Source: an uncultured Burkholderiales bacterium
Lineage (GTDB): Bacteria > Pseudomonadota > Gammaproteobacteria > Burkholderiales > Burkholderiaceae
Assembly (NCBI GenBank): GCA_946480465.1
Contig: CAMLJY010000098.1
Location: 1 to 18,096 of the forward strand
Direction of reading: 5' to 3'
DNA: 18,096 bases
This document shows positions 9,371 to 18,096 of this stretch, piece by piece. Position 1 is the first letter of the stretch. Each line of letters opens with the position of its first letter. The position numbers and the translations under genes were made by a program. The notes under the pieces are model-generated. The model was not told the origin of the DNA. It saw nothing but the letters and a program-made list of their open reading frames with translations, and ran no database searches.

Positions 9371-10539
9371 TGGCCCGCATGTCGACGGCTGCGTCAGCGA
9401 CGCAGCCGCTGCGGCTGGGGCTGGTGGCGGGCGAGGCGTCCGGCGATCTATTGGCCGGGCTGCTGCTGTCCGGCGTGCGGCAGCGCTGGCCTTTGCTGCA
9501 GGCCGCCGGCATCGGCGGGCCGCGCATGGCGGCCCAGGGTTTCGAGGCCTGGTGGCCGCACGAGCGCCTGTCGGTCTTCGGCTACGTCGATGCGCTGGGC
9601 CGCCTCCCTGAACTGCTGCGCATCCGCCGCCAACTCGCCGAGCGGCTCTTGCAGGAGCCCCCGGCGGCCTTCATCGGCGTGGATGCACCGGACTTCAACT
9701 TCGGCCTCGAAAAGCGCCTGCGTGCGGCCGGCATGAAGACGCTGCATTTCGTCTGCCCGTCGATCTGGGCCTGGCGCGGCGAGCGGGTGCACAAGCTGGC
9801 GCAGGCGGCCGACCACGTGCTGTGCCTGTTCCCGTTCGAGCCCGCGCTGCTGCACCAGCACGGCATCGGGGCCACCTTCGTCGGCCATCCGCTTGCCGAC
9901 CACATTCCGGTCGAGGTGCCGCGGGAGGCGAGCCGCGCCGCGCTAGGCCTGGCAACCGCCGATCAGGTGATTGCGCTGCTGCCGGGCAGCCGTCGTAGCG
10001 AGATCAAGTACATCGCGCCGCCCATGCTCGCGGCCGCGGCGTTGATGCACCGCCAGCGTCCCGCCCTGCGCATGGTGATGCCGGTGGCGCCCGGACTGCG
10101 CGGCCTGGTGGAACCGCTGATTGCTGCACATGCGCCGGGCGTGCCGATCGCGCTGCTGGATGGCCGCTCTCATGAAGCGTTGGCCGCCTGCGACGTCACG
10201 CTGGTGGCCAGCGGCACCGCCACGCTGGAAGCGGCGCTGTTCAAGCGGCCGATGGTGATCACATACCGCATGGCCTGGCTCAACTGGCAGCGCATGCGGC
10301 GCATGAGCTACCTGCCCTGGTACGGCCTGCCCAACATCCTGAGCCGCGAGTTCGTCGTGCCCGAACTGATCCAGGACCGGGCGACGCCGCCCGATCTCGC
10401 GCGTGAAACGCTGGGCTGGCTGGACAATGCGGGCCGAGCCGAGGCGCTGTCGCGCCGCTTCACCGACCTGCACCTGGCCTTGCGCCAGGACACTGCCCGA
10501 AAGGCCGCCGATGCCATCGCGCAAGTCCTCCAGGCCTGA
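9370..10539 (+). CDS. lpxB: Lipid-A-disaccharide synthase
   Basis: Peripheral membrane GT-B glycosyltransferase (family GT19) that condenses UDP-2,3-diacylglucosamine with lipid X to form the beta-1,6 disaccharide of lipid A. The 389-residue protein has [14 protein letters not shown] (residues 17-30), [18 protein letters not shown] in the middle and the UDP-binding [10 protein letters not shown] from Ser281, followed by [18 protein letters not shown]. Length is close to the E. coli enzyme. The ATG at 9370 shares one base with the lpxA stop; an internal ATG at codon 4 is a possible alternative. The 3' end overlaps rnhB by 29 bases. Confidence 0.97.
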   Translation: MARMSTAASATQPLRLGLVAGEASGDLLAGLLLSGVRQRWPLLQAAGIGGPRMAAQGFEAWWPHERLSVFGYVDALGRLPELLRIRRQLAERLLQEPPAAFIGVDAPDFNFGLEKRLRAAGMKTLHFVCPSIWAWRGERVHKLAQAADHVLCLFPFEPALLHQHGIGATFVGHPLADHIPVEVPREASRAALGLATADQVIALLPGSRRSEIKYIAPPMLAAAALMHRQRPALRMVMPVAPGLRGLVEPLIAAHAPGVPIALLDGRSHEALAACDVTLVASGTATLEAALFKRPMVITYRMAWLNWQRMRRMSYLPWYGLPNILSREFVVPELIQDRATPPDLARETLGWLDNAGRAEALSRRFTDLHLALRQDTARKAADAIAQVLQA

Positions 10540-11191
10540 CGCTTCAGCGACGGCCGCGCGCCGTCCGTCGCGCACGGCGGGAGGCAAGCATGCGGCCGAG
10601 CAACTGGGCCTGCGCTGGGATACGCCGGGACTGATAGCCGGTGTCGATGAAGCGGGCCGGGGGCCGCTGGCCGGGCCCGTGGTGGCTGCCGCCGTGATCC
10701 TGGACGACCTGCAGCCGATCGACGGACTGGCCGATTCGAAAGTGCTGAGCCCGCTGGCGCGTGAGCGCCTGTTCGATGAGATCCGAGCCAAGGCGCTGGC
10801 GTTCTCCATCGCCGAGGCCTGTGTCGAGGAGATCGACCGGTTGAACATCCTGCAGGCCACGATGCTGGCGATGCGCCGCGCGGTGGAAGGCCTGCGCCTG
10901 CTGCCCCAGAAGGTGCTGGTGGACGGCAACCGGCTGCCGGTGCTGCGCATCACCGCGGAGGCCATCGTCGGCGGCGACGCGACTGTCGCCTCCATTTCCG
11001 CCGCCTCCATCCTGGCCAAGGTCTACCGCGACCGTCTGTGCCTGGAGATGGACGCGCGCTTTCCGGCTTATGGCTTCGCGGCGCACAAGGGCTATGCGAC
11101 GCCCGAGCACCTGGATGCCCTGCGGCGGCATGGCGCCTGCGAGGCTCACCGGCGCAGCTACGCCCCGGTGCGCGAGGCGCTGGAGCGGTGA
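10511..11191 (+). CDS. rnhB: Ribonuclease HII
   Basis: Cytoplasmic nuclease that cuts RNA in RNA-DNA hybrids, including single ribonucleotides misincorporated in DNA. Counting from ATG 10511 the 226-residue protein has [14 protein letters not shown] (catalytic Asp46, Glu47), LVDGN (Asp138), GGDATV (Asp156), [14 protein letters not shown] and HKGYAT, matching the four-acid active site of E. coli RNase HII. About 30 basic, low-complexity residues precede the domain, longer than in E. coli. No ATG, GTG or TTG lies between 10511 and the conserved domain, so this start is the best available even though it overlaps lpxB by 29 bases. The stop overlaps the next start as GTGA. Confidence 0.93.
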   Translation: MPSRKSSRPDASATAARRPSRTAGGKHAAEQLGLRWDTPGLIAGVDEAGRGPLAGPVVAAAVILDDLQPIDGLADSKVLSPLARERLFDEIRAKALAFSIAEACVEEIDRLNILQATMLAMRRAVEGLRLLPQKVLVDGNRLPVLRITAEAIVGGDATVASISAASILAKVYRDRLCLEMDARFPAYGFAAHKGYATPEHLDALRRHGACEAHRRSYAPVREALER

Positions 11192-11994
11192 CCGTGGCCG
11201 AGTCGGCCCCGCAGTCCATCACCTCGCGGGACAACCCCTTGCTGCAGCGCCTGCGCAAGCTGCAGCGCGACGGCGGCAGCTACCGTGAATCGGGCCAGGC
11301 CTGGCTCGAGGGCGAGCACCTCTGCAGCGCATTGCGCGCGCGCGGGCTGAAGCCGGCCCAGGCGGTGGTTGCCGAGAGTGCGTGGCAGCAGCCCGCGTTG
11401 CGCGCGCTGGCGCAGTGGGCGCCCCGCATCGCGCTGCTGCCCGATGCGCTGTTCGACGCCATCAGTGGCTTGCCATCGCCCGCTCGCGTGGGCTACCTGT
11501 GGCCGGTGCCCTCGGCGGGCGAGCTTCGTCCGGACGAGCCCACCGTGGTGCTGGACCGGCTGCAGGACGCCGGCAACGTCGGCAGCGTGCTGCGCAGCGC
11601 ATCGGCTTTCGGATTCCGCCAGGTGCTGGCGCTGCGCGGCACGGCTCTGCTGTGGTCGCCGAAGGTGCTGCGCGCGGGGATGGGCGCGCACTTTGGCCTG
11701 CACTTGGTGGAGGGCCTGTCCGGCGAGCAACTGGCGGCGTTGAAGGTGCCGCTGGTCGGTACCAGCCTGCAGGCCGCCGATGAACTGCACCGTTGCCGCC
11801 TGCCCTGGCCCTGCGCGTGGCTGCTGGGTCACGAAGGGCAGGGTGCCGATGCGGCGTTGCTGAAGCGATGCGCTTTCAGCGTGCGTATCGCCCAGCCGGG
11901 CGGCGAGGAGTCCTTGAACGTCGCTGCGGCCGCTGCCGTGTGCCTGTACGAGTCGTCGCGGCAGGCGCTGGCCGCAGGGCAGCGCGATCAGTAG
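11188..11994 (+). CDS. TrmH/SpoU-family RNA 2'-O-ribose methyltransferase
   Basis: A SPOUT-class, SAM-dependent RNA methyltransferase expected to modify a ribose 2'-OH in rRNA or tRNA; the exact target cannot be told from sequence. The 268-residue protein has an N-terminal substrate-binding domain (about 10-105). The trefoil-knot motifs are [12 protein letters not shown] (127-138, motif 1), [10 protein letters not shown] (212-221, motif 2) and [15 protein letters not shown] (236-250, motif 3). The start GTG 11188 overlaps the rnhB stop as GTGA. The frame continues upstream to 11038, but that part only shadows rnhB. Its stop overlaps that of the convergent ppsR gene. Neighbourhood next to rnhB is common in betaproteobacteria. 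Confidence 0.9.
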   Translation: MTVAESAPQSITSRDNPLLQRLRKLQRDGGSYRESGQAWLEGEHLCSALRARGLKPAQAVVAESAWQQPALRALAQWAPRIALLPDALFDAISGLPSPARVGYLWPVPSAGELRPDEPTVVLDRLQDAGNVGSVLRSASAFGFRQVLALRGTALLWSPKVLRAGMGAHFGLHLVEGLSGEQLAALKVPLVGTSLQAADELHRCRLPWPCAWLLGHEGQGADAALLKRCAFSVRIAQPGGEESLNVAAAAAVCLYESSRQALAAGQRDQ

Positions 11995-12809
11995 ATCAGG
12001 CGGTCGGGGCGGATGTCGCGCAAGATGGTCGTCGCGATTTCCTCGATCGACTTGTGGGTGGAACTGAGCCACGAGATGTTGTGGCGCTTCATCATCGTCT
12101 CGGCCTCTCGGACCTCGTAGCGGCAGTTCTCCAGGGCCGCGTACTTGCTGTCCGGGCGGCGTTCATTGCGAATGTGGGCCAGGCGCTCCGGGTCGATGGT
12201 CAGCCCGAAGCACTTGCCCAGGTGCTGCGACAACGCGGAGGGCAGCCTGCCGCGCTCGAAGTCCTCCGGAATCAAGGGGTAGTTGGCGGCCTTGATGCCA
12301 TGCTGCATCGCGAGGTACAGCGAGGTGGGCGTCTTGCCGCAGCGGCTCACGCCCAGCAGGATCACGTCGGCCTGGGCCAGGTTGCGTGCCGACTGGCCGT
12401 CGTCGTGCGCCAGCGAGAAGTTGATCGCCTCGATGCGTTCGTTGTATTCGCTGCTTTTCGCCGCGTCGGAGAAGCGGCCGACACGGTGGTTCGACTTCAT
12501 GCCGAACTCGACCTCCAGCGGCTCGACGAAGGCCCTGAACATGTCCAGCACCAGGCCCTGGCAGGCCTCGCCGGTGACGATGTCGCGGACGTCGTCGTTC
12601 ACCAGGGTGATGAAGACGATCGGCCGGCCCTCGGTGGCGGTGACCTGGTTGATCTCGGCGACCACGGCGCGCGCCTTGTCGACCGTGTCGATGAAAGGCC
12701 GCCTCACGTGCCGCGGCTTGGCGGCGAACTGCGCGAGGATCGAATTGCCGAAGGTTTCAGCGGTGATGCCGGTACCGTCCGAGACAAAGAACACGCTTCG
12801 TTGGGGCAT
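11988..12809 (-). CDS. ppsR: PEP synthase regulatory protein (bifunctional kinase/pyrophosphorylase)
   Basis: Bifunctional regulator (DUF299 family) that inactivates PEP synthase by ADP-dependent phosphorylation of a Thr next to the catalytic His, and reactivates it by phosphate-dependent dephosphorylation. The 273-residue protein begins with VFFVSDGTGITAET and has a P-loop GVSRCGKT (153-160) and a conserved ERIEAINFSLAHDDG segment. It is divergent from its target ppsA across a 241-bp spacer, the classic arrangement. The target site is intact in this PpsA (Thr425-Cys-His427). The stop codon overlaps the convergent methyltransferase gene by 7 bp. The ribosome-binding site upstream of the ATG is weak. 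Confidence 0.96.
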   Translation of the reverse strand: MPQRSVFFVSDGTGITAETFGNSILAQFAAKPRHVRRPFIDTVDKARAVVAEINQVTATEGRPIVFITLVNDDVRDIVTGEACQGLVLDMFRAFVEPLEVEFGMKSNHRVGRFSDAAKSSEYNERIEAINFSLAHDDGQSARNLAQADVILLGVSRCGKTPTSLYLAMQHGIKAANYPLIPEDFERGRLPSALSQHLGKCFGLTIDPERLAHIRNERRPDSKYAALENCRYEVREAETMMKRHNISWLSSTHKSIEEIATTILRDIRPDRLIY

Positions 12810-13050
12810 GGCGAGGCGGCGCGGACCGCTGAATTCAGGGAAGGTTCAGGGATCATAGGGGTTTGTTCCCTAGAATCCGCCGATCGAGCGCTGCCAGCGC
12901 TCCATCAGCCTCAAAGCGCCAGAACGCGACATCCCGCTGCAAGCAAGCGATGAGCCCCTCCCGCCGACAACTCGAATCGACAAGCGCAGGAGCGTGGGCC
13001 CGCGGTGCAGCCTGGACGGCACCGGTTTCTCACCATCACGGAGCTTTCCC
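12810..13050. promoter_or_regulatory. ppsR-ppsA divergent intergenic region
   Basis: This 241-bp spacer must contain the start signals for both ppsR (-) and ppsA (+). On the + strand a TAGAAT at 12871-12876 is a fair -10 box, but no good -35 lies at 16-18 bp. On the - strand TATGAT (12857-12852) is a fair -10 for ppsR, also without a clear -35. An 8-bp direct repeat TTCAGGGA occurs at 12834-12841 and 12845-12852, 11 bp apart, near the ppsR side. A 17-bp palindrome lies at 12886-12902. The rest (12903-13050) is the probable ppsA leader, with GGAG nine bases before the ATG. Promoter calls are tentative. Confidence 0.5.
12886..12902. repeat. Perfect 17-bp palindrome upstream of ppsA
   Basis: GAGCGCTG and CAGCGCTC are exact reverse complements separated by a single C. 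The element sits about ten bases after the candidate ppsA -10 box (12871-12876), near or just past the expected transcription start. It could be an operator for a dimeric regulator. A tight RNA hairpin is less likely, since a one-base loop would force the stem to open. Presence is certain; function is inference. Confidence 0.6.
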
Positions 13051-15447
<2,397 letters not shown>

Positions 15448-15475
15448 CGGCGCGAGCCGACCACGGGGGCCTGGC

Positions 15476-17575
15476 GTGAGCGATTCGGGCGCCGCCCCCC
15501 TTGAGAACACGCGCCGCTTCGCGCGGCGCCTGCACCGCAACTACGCGTTCTTCACGGTCGGCGTGGTGCTGTTCGTCGTGGTGCTGGCGCTCGGCGAGCG
15601 CAGCGGCTGGCCCCGGCATGGCATCGGCGCGAGTTTCCTGATCGCGACGGTGCTGGTGTACGCCGGCATCGGCCTGATGAGCCGCACGACGGACGAGGCG
15701 GAGTACTACGTCGCCGGCCGGCGCGTGCCGGCCATGTACAACGGCATGGCTACCGCGGCGGACTGGATGTCCGCCGCCTCCTTCATCGGCACCGCCGGCG
15801 TGCTCTACCTGCACGGCTATGCCGGCATGGCCTACATCCTCGGCTGGACCGGCGGCTACTGCCTGGTCGCGCTGCTGCTGGCGCCTTACCTGCGTCGCTT
15901 CGGGCAATTCACGGTACCGGATTTCCTGGGCGCTCGCTACGGCGGGCGCCTGCCGCGTCTCATCGGCGTTGGGGCGACGGTACTCGTCTCCTTCGTCTAC
16001 GTCGTCGTGCAGGTCTACGGCGTGGGGCTGATCACCTCGCACCTCACCGGCTTCAACTTCGAGATCGGCATCTTCGTCGGCCTGGGCGGGGTGCTCGTGT
16101 GCTCGTTCCTCGGCGGCATGCGAGCTGTCACCTGGACCCAGGTGGCGCAGTACATCGTGCTGATCATCGCCTACGTGGTGCCGGTGGTCTGGCTCAGCGT
16201 GAACCAGACCGGCTCCTGGGCGCCGTGGATCAGCTATGGGCAGCAACTGGCCGTCGTCGAGCAGTTCGAGCAGAAGCTGCTGACCGACCCCGACGAGCTC
16301 GCGGTGCAGCGCGCATGGGCGCAGCGGGCGCAGGACTTGCGCGCGAAGCTGCTGGACGTGCCGGCGGCGATGGTCAGCGACGCCGAACGGCTGGGCAGCG
16401 AGATCCAGCGGCTGCGCGCGCAGGATGCCCCGCTGGCCATCATCCAGCGCACCGAGCGGCAACTGCAGCGGCTGCCGCGCTCCGTGCACGATGCGCGGAT
16501 GGCCTACCAGCGCGAGTTGGCGCTGGCCGAGGCGCAGGCCCGTCCGATGGCCGGCGTCGCTCCGCAAACCCAGCCTTTCGTGCCAACGACGGGCGGGGCC
16601 GGCGACTCGGCCCGGCGCAATTTCCTCGCATTGGTCTTCTGCCTGATGCTCGGTACGGCGGCCATGCCGCACGTGTTGACCCGCTACTACACCACGCCGA
16701 CCGTCGCTTCTGCGCGGCGTTCAGTGGGCTGGTCGCTGTCCTTCATCGTCCTGCTGTACCTCTGCGCGCCGGTACTGGCCGTGCTGGTGAAGTACCAGGT
16801 GTTCACGGAGCTGGTCGGCAGTTCGTTCGCGGCCTTGCCGGACTGGATTCGGCGCTGGTCGCGCCTGGATTCCGGCCTGGTCACTGTGCAGGACATCAAC
16901 GGGGACGGGATCCTGCAGTGGGCGGAACTGCGTCTCGCGGGCGACATGATCGTGCTGGCCGCGCCTGAACTCGGCGGGCTGCCGCTCGTGGTGACCTATC
17001 TCGTCGCGGCTGGCGGGCTGGCGGCTGCGCTCTCGACTGCGGACGGTCTGTTGCTGACCATCTCCAATGCGCTGTCGCACGACTTCTACTACCGAGTGCT
17101 GAATCCGCGGGCATCGGCGGTACGGCGGGTGATGCTGTCGAAGATGCTGGTGCTCGTGGCCGCAGTGCTGGCGGCCTGGGTGGCGTCGCTGCGCATCGCC
17201 GGCATCCTGCCCTTCGTGACCGCGGCGTTTTCGCTGGCGGCGGCGGCCTTCTTCCCAGCGCTGGTGCTGGGCATCTTCTGGCGCCGGGCCACGCGCGGCG
17301 GCGCGGTGGCGGGCATGCTGGCTGGGCTGGGCGTGTGCGTCGGGTACATGCTCGCCGGCGTGCCGGCGGCGCGCGCATGGCTCGGCTTCTCCCCCGAGCC
17401 GTGGCGTCTGTGGGGCATCGACCCGATGGCTGCCGGCGTGTTTGGTGTTCCCGCGGGCGCCTTGGTGCTGATCCTCGTCAGCCTGCTGACACCGCGTCCA
17501 GGGCAGGGCGCACAGACCTTCGTGCAGCGCCTGCACGAGCCGGGCGTCGCAGGTGATGTGTCCGTTCGGGCTTGA
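15476..17575 (+). CDS. Sodium:solute symporter (SSF, acetate/VC_2705-like) with helical insert and EF-hand loop
   Basis: Inner-membrane LeuT-fold transporter, probably sodium-coupled uptake of a small organic acid; the substrate is not determinable here. The 699-residue protein has an extra N-terminal hydrophobic helix (24-40) and the family segments YYVAGRRVPAMYNGMATAAD (77-96), TWTQVAQYIVL and GGLAAALSTADGLLLTI (513-529), with about 13-14 membrane helices. Two accessory parts stand out: a charged helical insert (about 258-378) and an EF-hand loop at 473-484 (D-I-N-G-D-G-I-L-Q-W-A-E). They make it longer than the roughly 550-600 residues I recall for simpler relatives. No DUF4212 small-subunit gene is adjacent. 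The start is GTG 15476. Position after ppsA suggests a role in growth on C2-C3 acids. Confidence 0.88.
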   Translation: MSDSGAAPLENTRRFARRLHRNYAFFTVGVVLFVVVLALGERSGWPRHGIGASFLIATVLVYAGIGLMSRTTDEAEYYVAGRRVPAMYNGMATAADWMSAASFIGTAGVLYLHGYAGMAYILGWTGGYCLVALLLAPYLRRFGQFTVPDFLGARYGGRLPRLIGVGATVLVSFVYVVVQVYGVGLITSHLTGFNFEIGIFVGLGGVLVCSFLGGMRAVTWTQVAQYIVLIIAYVVPVVWLSVNQTGSWAPWISYGQQLAVVEQFEQKLLTDPDELAVQRAWAQRAQDLRAKLLDVPAAMVSDAERLGSEIQRLRAQDAPLAIIQRTERQLQRLPRSVHDARMAYQRELALAEAQARPMAGVAPQTQPFVPTTGGAGDSARRNFLALVFCLMLGTAAMPHVLTRYYTTPTVASARRSVGWSLSFIVLLYLCAPVLAVLVKYQVFTELVGSSFAALPDWIRRWSRLDSGLVTVQDINGDGILQWAELRLAGDMIVLAAPELGGLPLVVTYLVAAGGLAAALSTADGLLLTISNALSHDFYYRVLNPRASAVRRVMLSKMLVLVAAVLAAWVASLRIAGILPFVTAAFSLAAAAFFPALVLGIFWRRATRGGAVAGMLAGLGVCVGYMLAGVPAARAWLGFSPEPWRLWGIDPMAAGVFGVPAGALVLILVSLLTPRPGQGAQTFVQRLHEPGVAGDVSVRA

Positions 17576-17589
17576 GACGGTGATCTGGC

Positions 17590-17595
17590 TATAAT
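17590..17595 (+). promoter_or_regulatory. Candidate -10 box for rpsF
   Basis: A perfect TATAAT lies 15 bp after the symporter stop. No good -35 is present at 16-18 bp; the nearest TTGAGA (17572-17577) is only 12 bp away. Transcription would start near 17602, giving a leader of about 125 bases before rpsF. Confidence 0.6.
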
Positions 17596-17608
17596 CGCCG
17601 GCTTTTCC

Positions 17609-17713
17609 GAAGTCAGGTACCGCCTGGCTTCACAACTGTGGCCGGCGGTTGCCGCCGGTTCCCTGCCACACCAGCGTCCGACGCCGCCGGGTGGCTTCCG
17701 ATCACCGGAAACC
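17609..17713 (+). promoter_or_regulatory. Structured rpsF mRNA leader (three hairpins)
   Basis: Three inverted repeats follow one another. Hairpin 1 pairs GAAGTCAGG (17609-17617) with CCTGGCTTC (17623-17631), with one G-U pair. Hairpin 2 pairs TGTGG (17637-17641) with CCACA (17666-17670) outside CCGGCGG (17642-17648) and CCGCCGG (17652-17658), leaving a 7-base bulge on the 3' side. Hairpin 3 pairs TTCCG (17696-17700) with CGGAA (17706-17710) and extends past one mismatch to TGG/CCA, ending against the ribosome-binding site. A second CCGCCGG at 17684-17690 could compete for the hairpin 2 strand. No T-run follows any of them, so they are not typical terminators. An S6/S18-binding autoregulatory leader is a reasonable guess. 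Confidence 0.5.
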
Positions 17714-17721
17714 AAAAGGAG
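17714..17721 (+). promoter_or_regulatory. Strong ribosome-binding site of rpsF
   Basis: AAAAGGAG ends five bases before ATG 17727. It fixes the rpsF start and rules out the in-frame upstream extension to 17649. It is the strongest Shine-Dalgarno sequence I noticed in the window, as expected for a ribosomal protein gene. Confidence 0.9.
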
Positions 17722-17726
17722 TGTTC

Positions 17727-18089
17727 ATGCGTCACTACGAGATCGTGCTCGTGATCCACCCGGATCAAAGCGAGCAGGTTCCGGCCATGCTGGAACGTTA
17801 CAAGGGCATCGTCACCGCCGCCGGCGGCAAGGTGCACCGGGTCGAGGACTGGGGTCGCCGCCAGCTGGCCTATATGATCCAGAAGCTCGCGAAGGCCCAC
17901 TACGTGTGCCTGAACATCGAGGTCTCCAAGGAAACCTTGACCGAGCTGGAAACCGGCTTCCGCTACAACGACGCCGTGCTGCGCCACCTTACCGTGGCCA
18001 AGAGCAAGGCCGAGACCGCGCCGTCGGTGATGATGAAGGCTGTCGAGAAGGAAGAGGCCCGCAAGGCCGCCCAGGAGACCAGCGCCTGA
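17727..18089 (+). CDS. rpsF: 30S ribosomal protein S6
   Basis: Binds the central domain of 16S rRNA together with S18 in the 30S platform. The 120-residue protein has the typical start [18 protein letters not shown], the central [20 protein letters not shown], and [13 protein letters not shown] near the C-terminus. A charged tail follows ([13 protein letters not shown]) without the long poly-Glu extension of E. coli. The gene is complete and ends seven bases before the window edge. In related genomes priB/ssb-like, rpsR and rplI genes usually follow, but they are outside this window. It has its own promoter-like box and a structured leader. Confidence 0.97.
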   Translation: MRHYEIVLVIHPDQSEQVPAMLERYKGIVTAAGGKVHRVEDWGRRQLAYMIQKLAKAHYVCLNIEVSKETLTELETGFRYNDAVLRHLTVAKSKAETAPSVMMKAVEKEEARKAAQETSA

Positions 18090-18096
18090 TTCGGCT

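Noticed and set aside
11793..12953. A 386-codon + strand open frame opposite ppsR.
   Set aside because: ppsR has clear family motifs on the other strand; this frame is its shadow and runs into the intergenic region without a ribosome-binding site.
12994..13050. Upstream in-frame GTG extension of ppsA.
   Set aside because: It adds 19 residues unlike the family, whereas ATG 13051 has a GGAG site and gives the normal length.
17642..17660. The GC-rich hairpin CCGGCGG-TTG-CCGCCGG as a terminator for the symporter.
   Set aside because: Only two T residues follow the stem, and it lies after the candidate rpsF promoter, so a leader element is more likely.

Overview
This window is ordinary chromosomal DNA of high G+C content from a Gram-negative betaproteobacterium. 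The order Burkholderiales is most likely, probably near the Rubrivivax/Leptothrix/Methylibium or Comamonadaceae groups. That placement is inferred from gene order and protein wording, because no 16S rRNA or other phylogenetic marker was available. Genes are packed head to tail, with GTG/TTG starts and many overlapping stop/start codons. I see no mobile element, CRISPR array, tRNA or rRNA.

Region 1 (1-11994, all + strand) is the conserved cell-envelope supercluster: the end of frr, then uppS, cdsA, dxr, rseP, bamA, skp/ompH, lpxD, fabZ, lpxA, lpxB, rnhB and a SpoU/TrmH-family RNA methyltransferase. It supplies isoprenoid precursors (Dxr), the undecaprenyl carrier (UppS), phospholipid precursor CDP-diacylglycerol (CdsA), envelope-stress proteolysis (RseP), outer-membrane protein chaperoning and insertion (Skp, BamA), the first acylation, second acylation and disaccharide-forming steps of lipid A (LpxA, LpxD, LpxB), and the hydroxyacyl-ACP dehydratase competing for the same substrate pool (FabZ). 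Intergenic gaps are 0-25 bp and six junctions overlap, so long polycistronic transcripts with translational coupling are likely.

Region 2 (11988-15447) is the phosphoenolpyruvate synthase module. ppsR (- strand) converges on the methyltransferase, with the two genes overlapping by 7 bp, and diverges from ppsA (+). The 241-bp ppsR-ppsA spacer holds the clearest unannotated DNA structure of this part: a perfect 17-bp palindrome just downstream of a plausible -10 box, plus an 8-bp direct repeat at 11-bp spacing.

Region 3 (15476-18096) carries a 699-residue sodium:solute symporter of the acetate/VC_2705-like type and then rpsF (ribosomal protein S6). The symporter has a roughly 120-residue charged helical insert and a textbook EF-hand calcium-binding loop, both predicted to face the periplasm. 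The rpsF leader has a TATAAT box and three consecutive hairpins, with an alternative pairing option that could form an autoregulatory RNA.

I found no convincing novel multi-gene system. The points most worth a second look are the EF-hand and helical insert in the symporter, the rpsF leader, the ppsR-ppsA operator-like palindrome, a Val replacing the Gly of the BamA VRGF motif, and a Phe at the LpxA acyl-chain ruler position.
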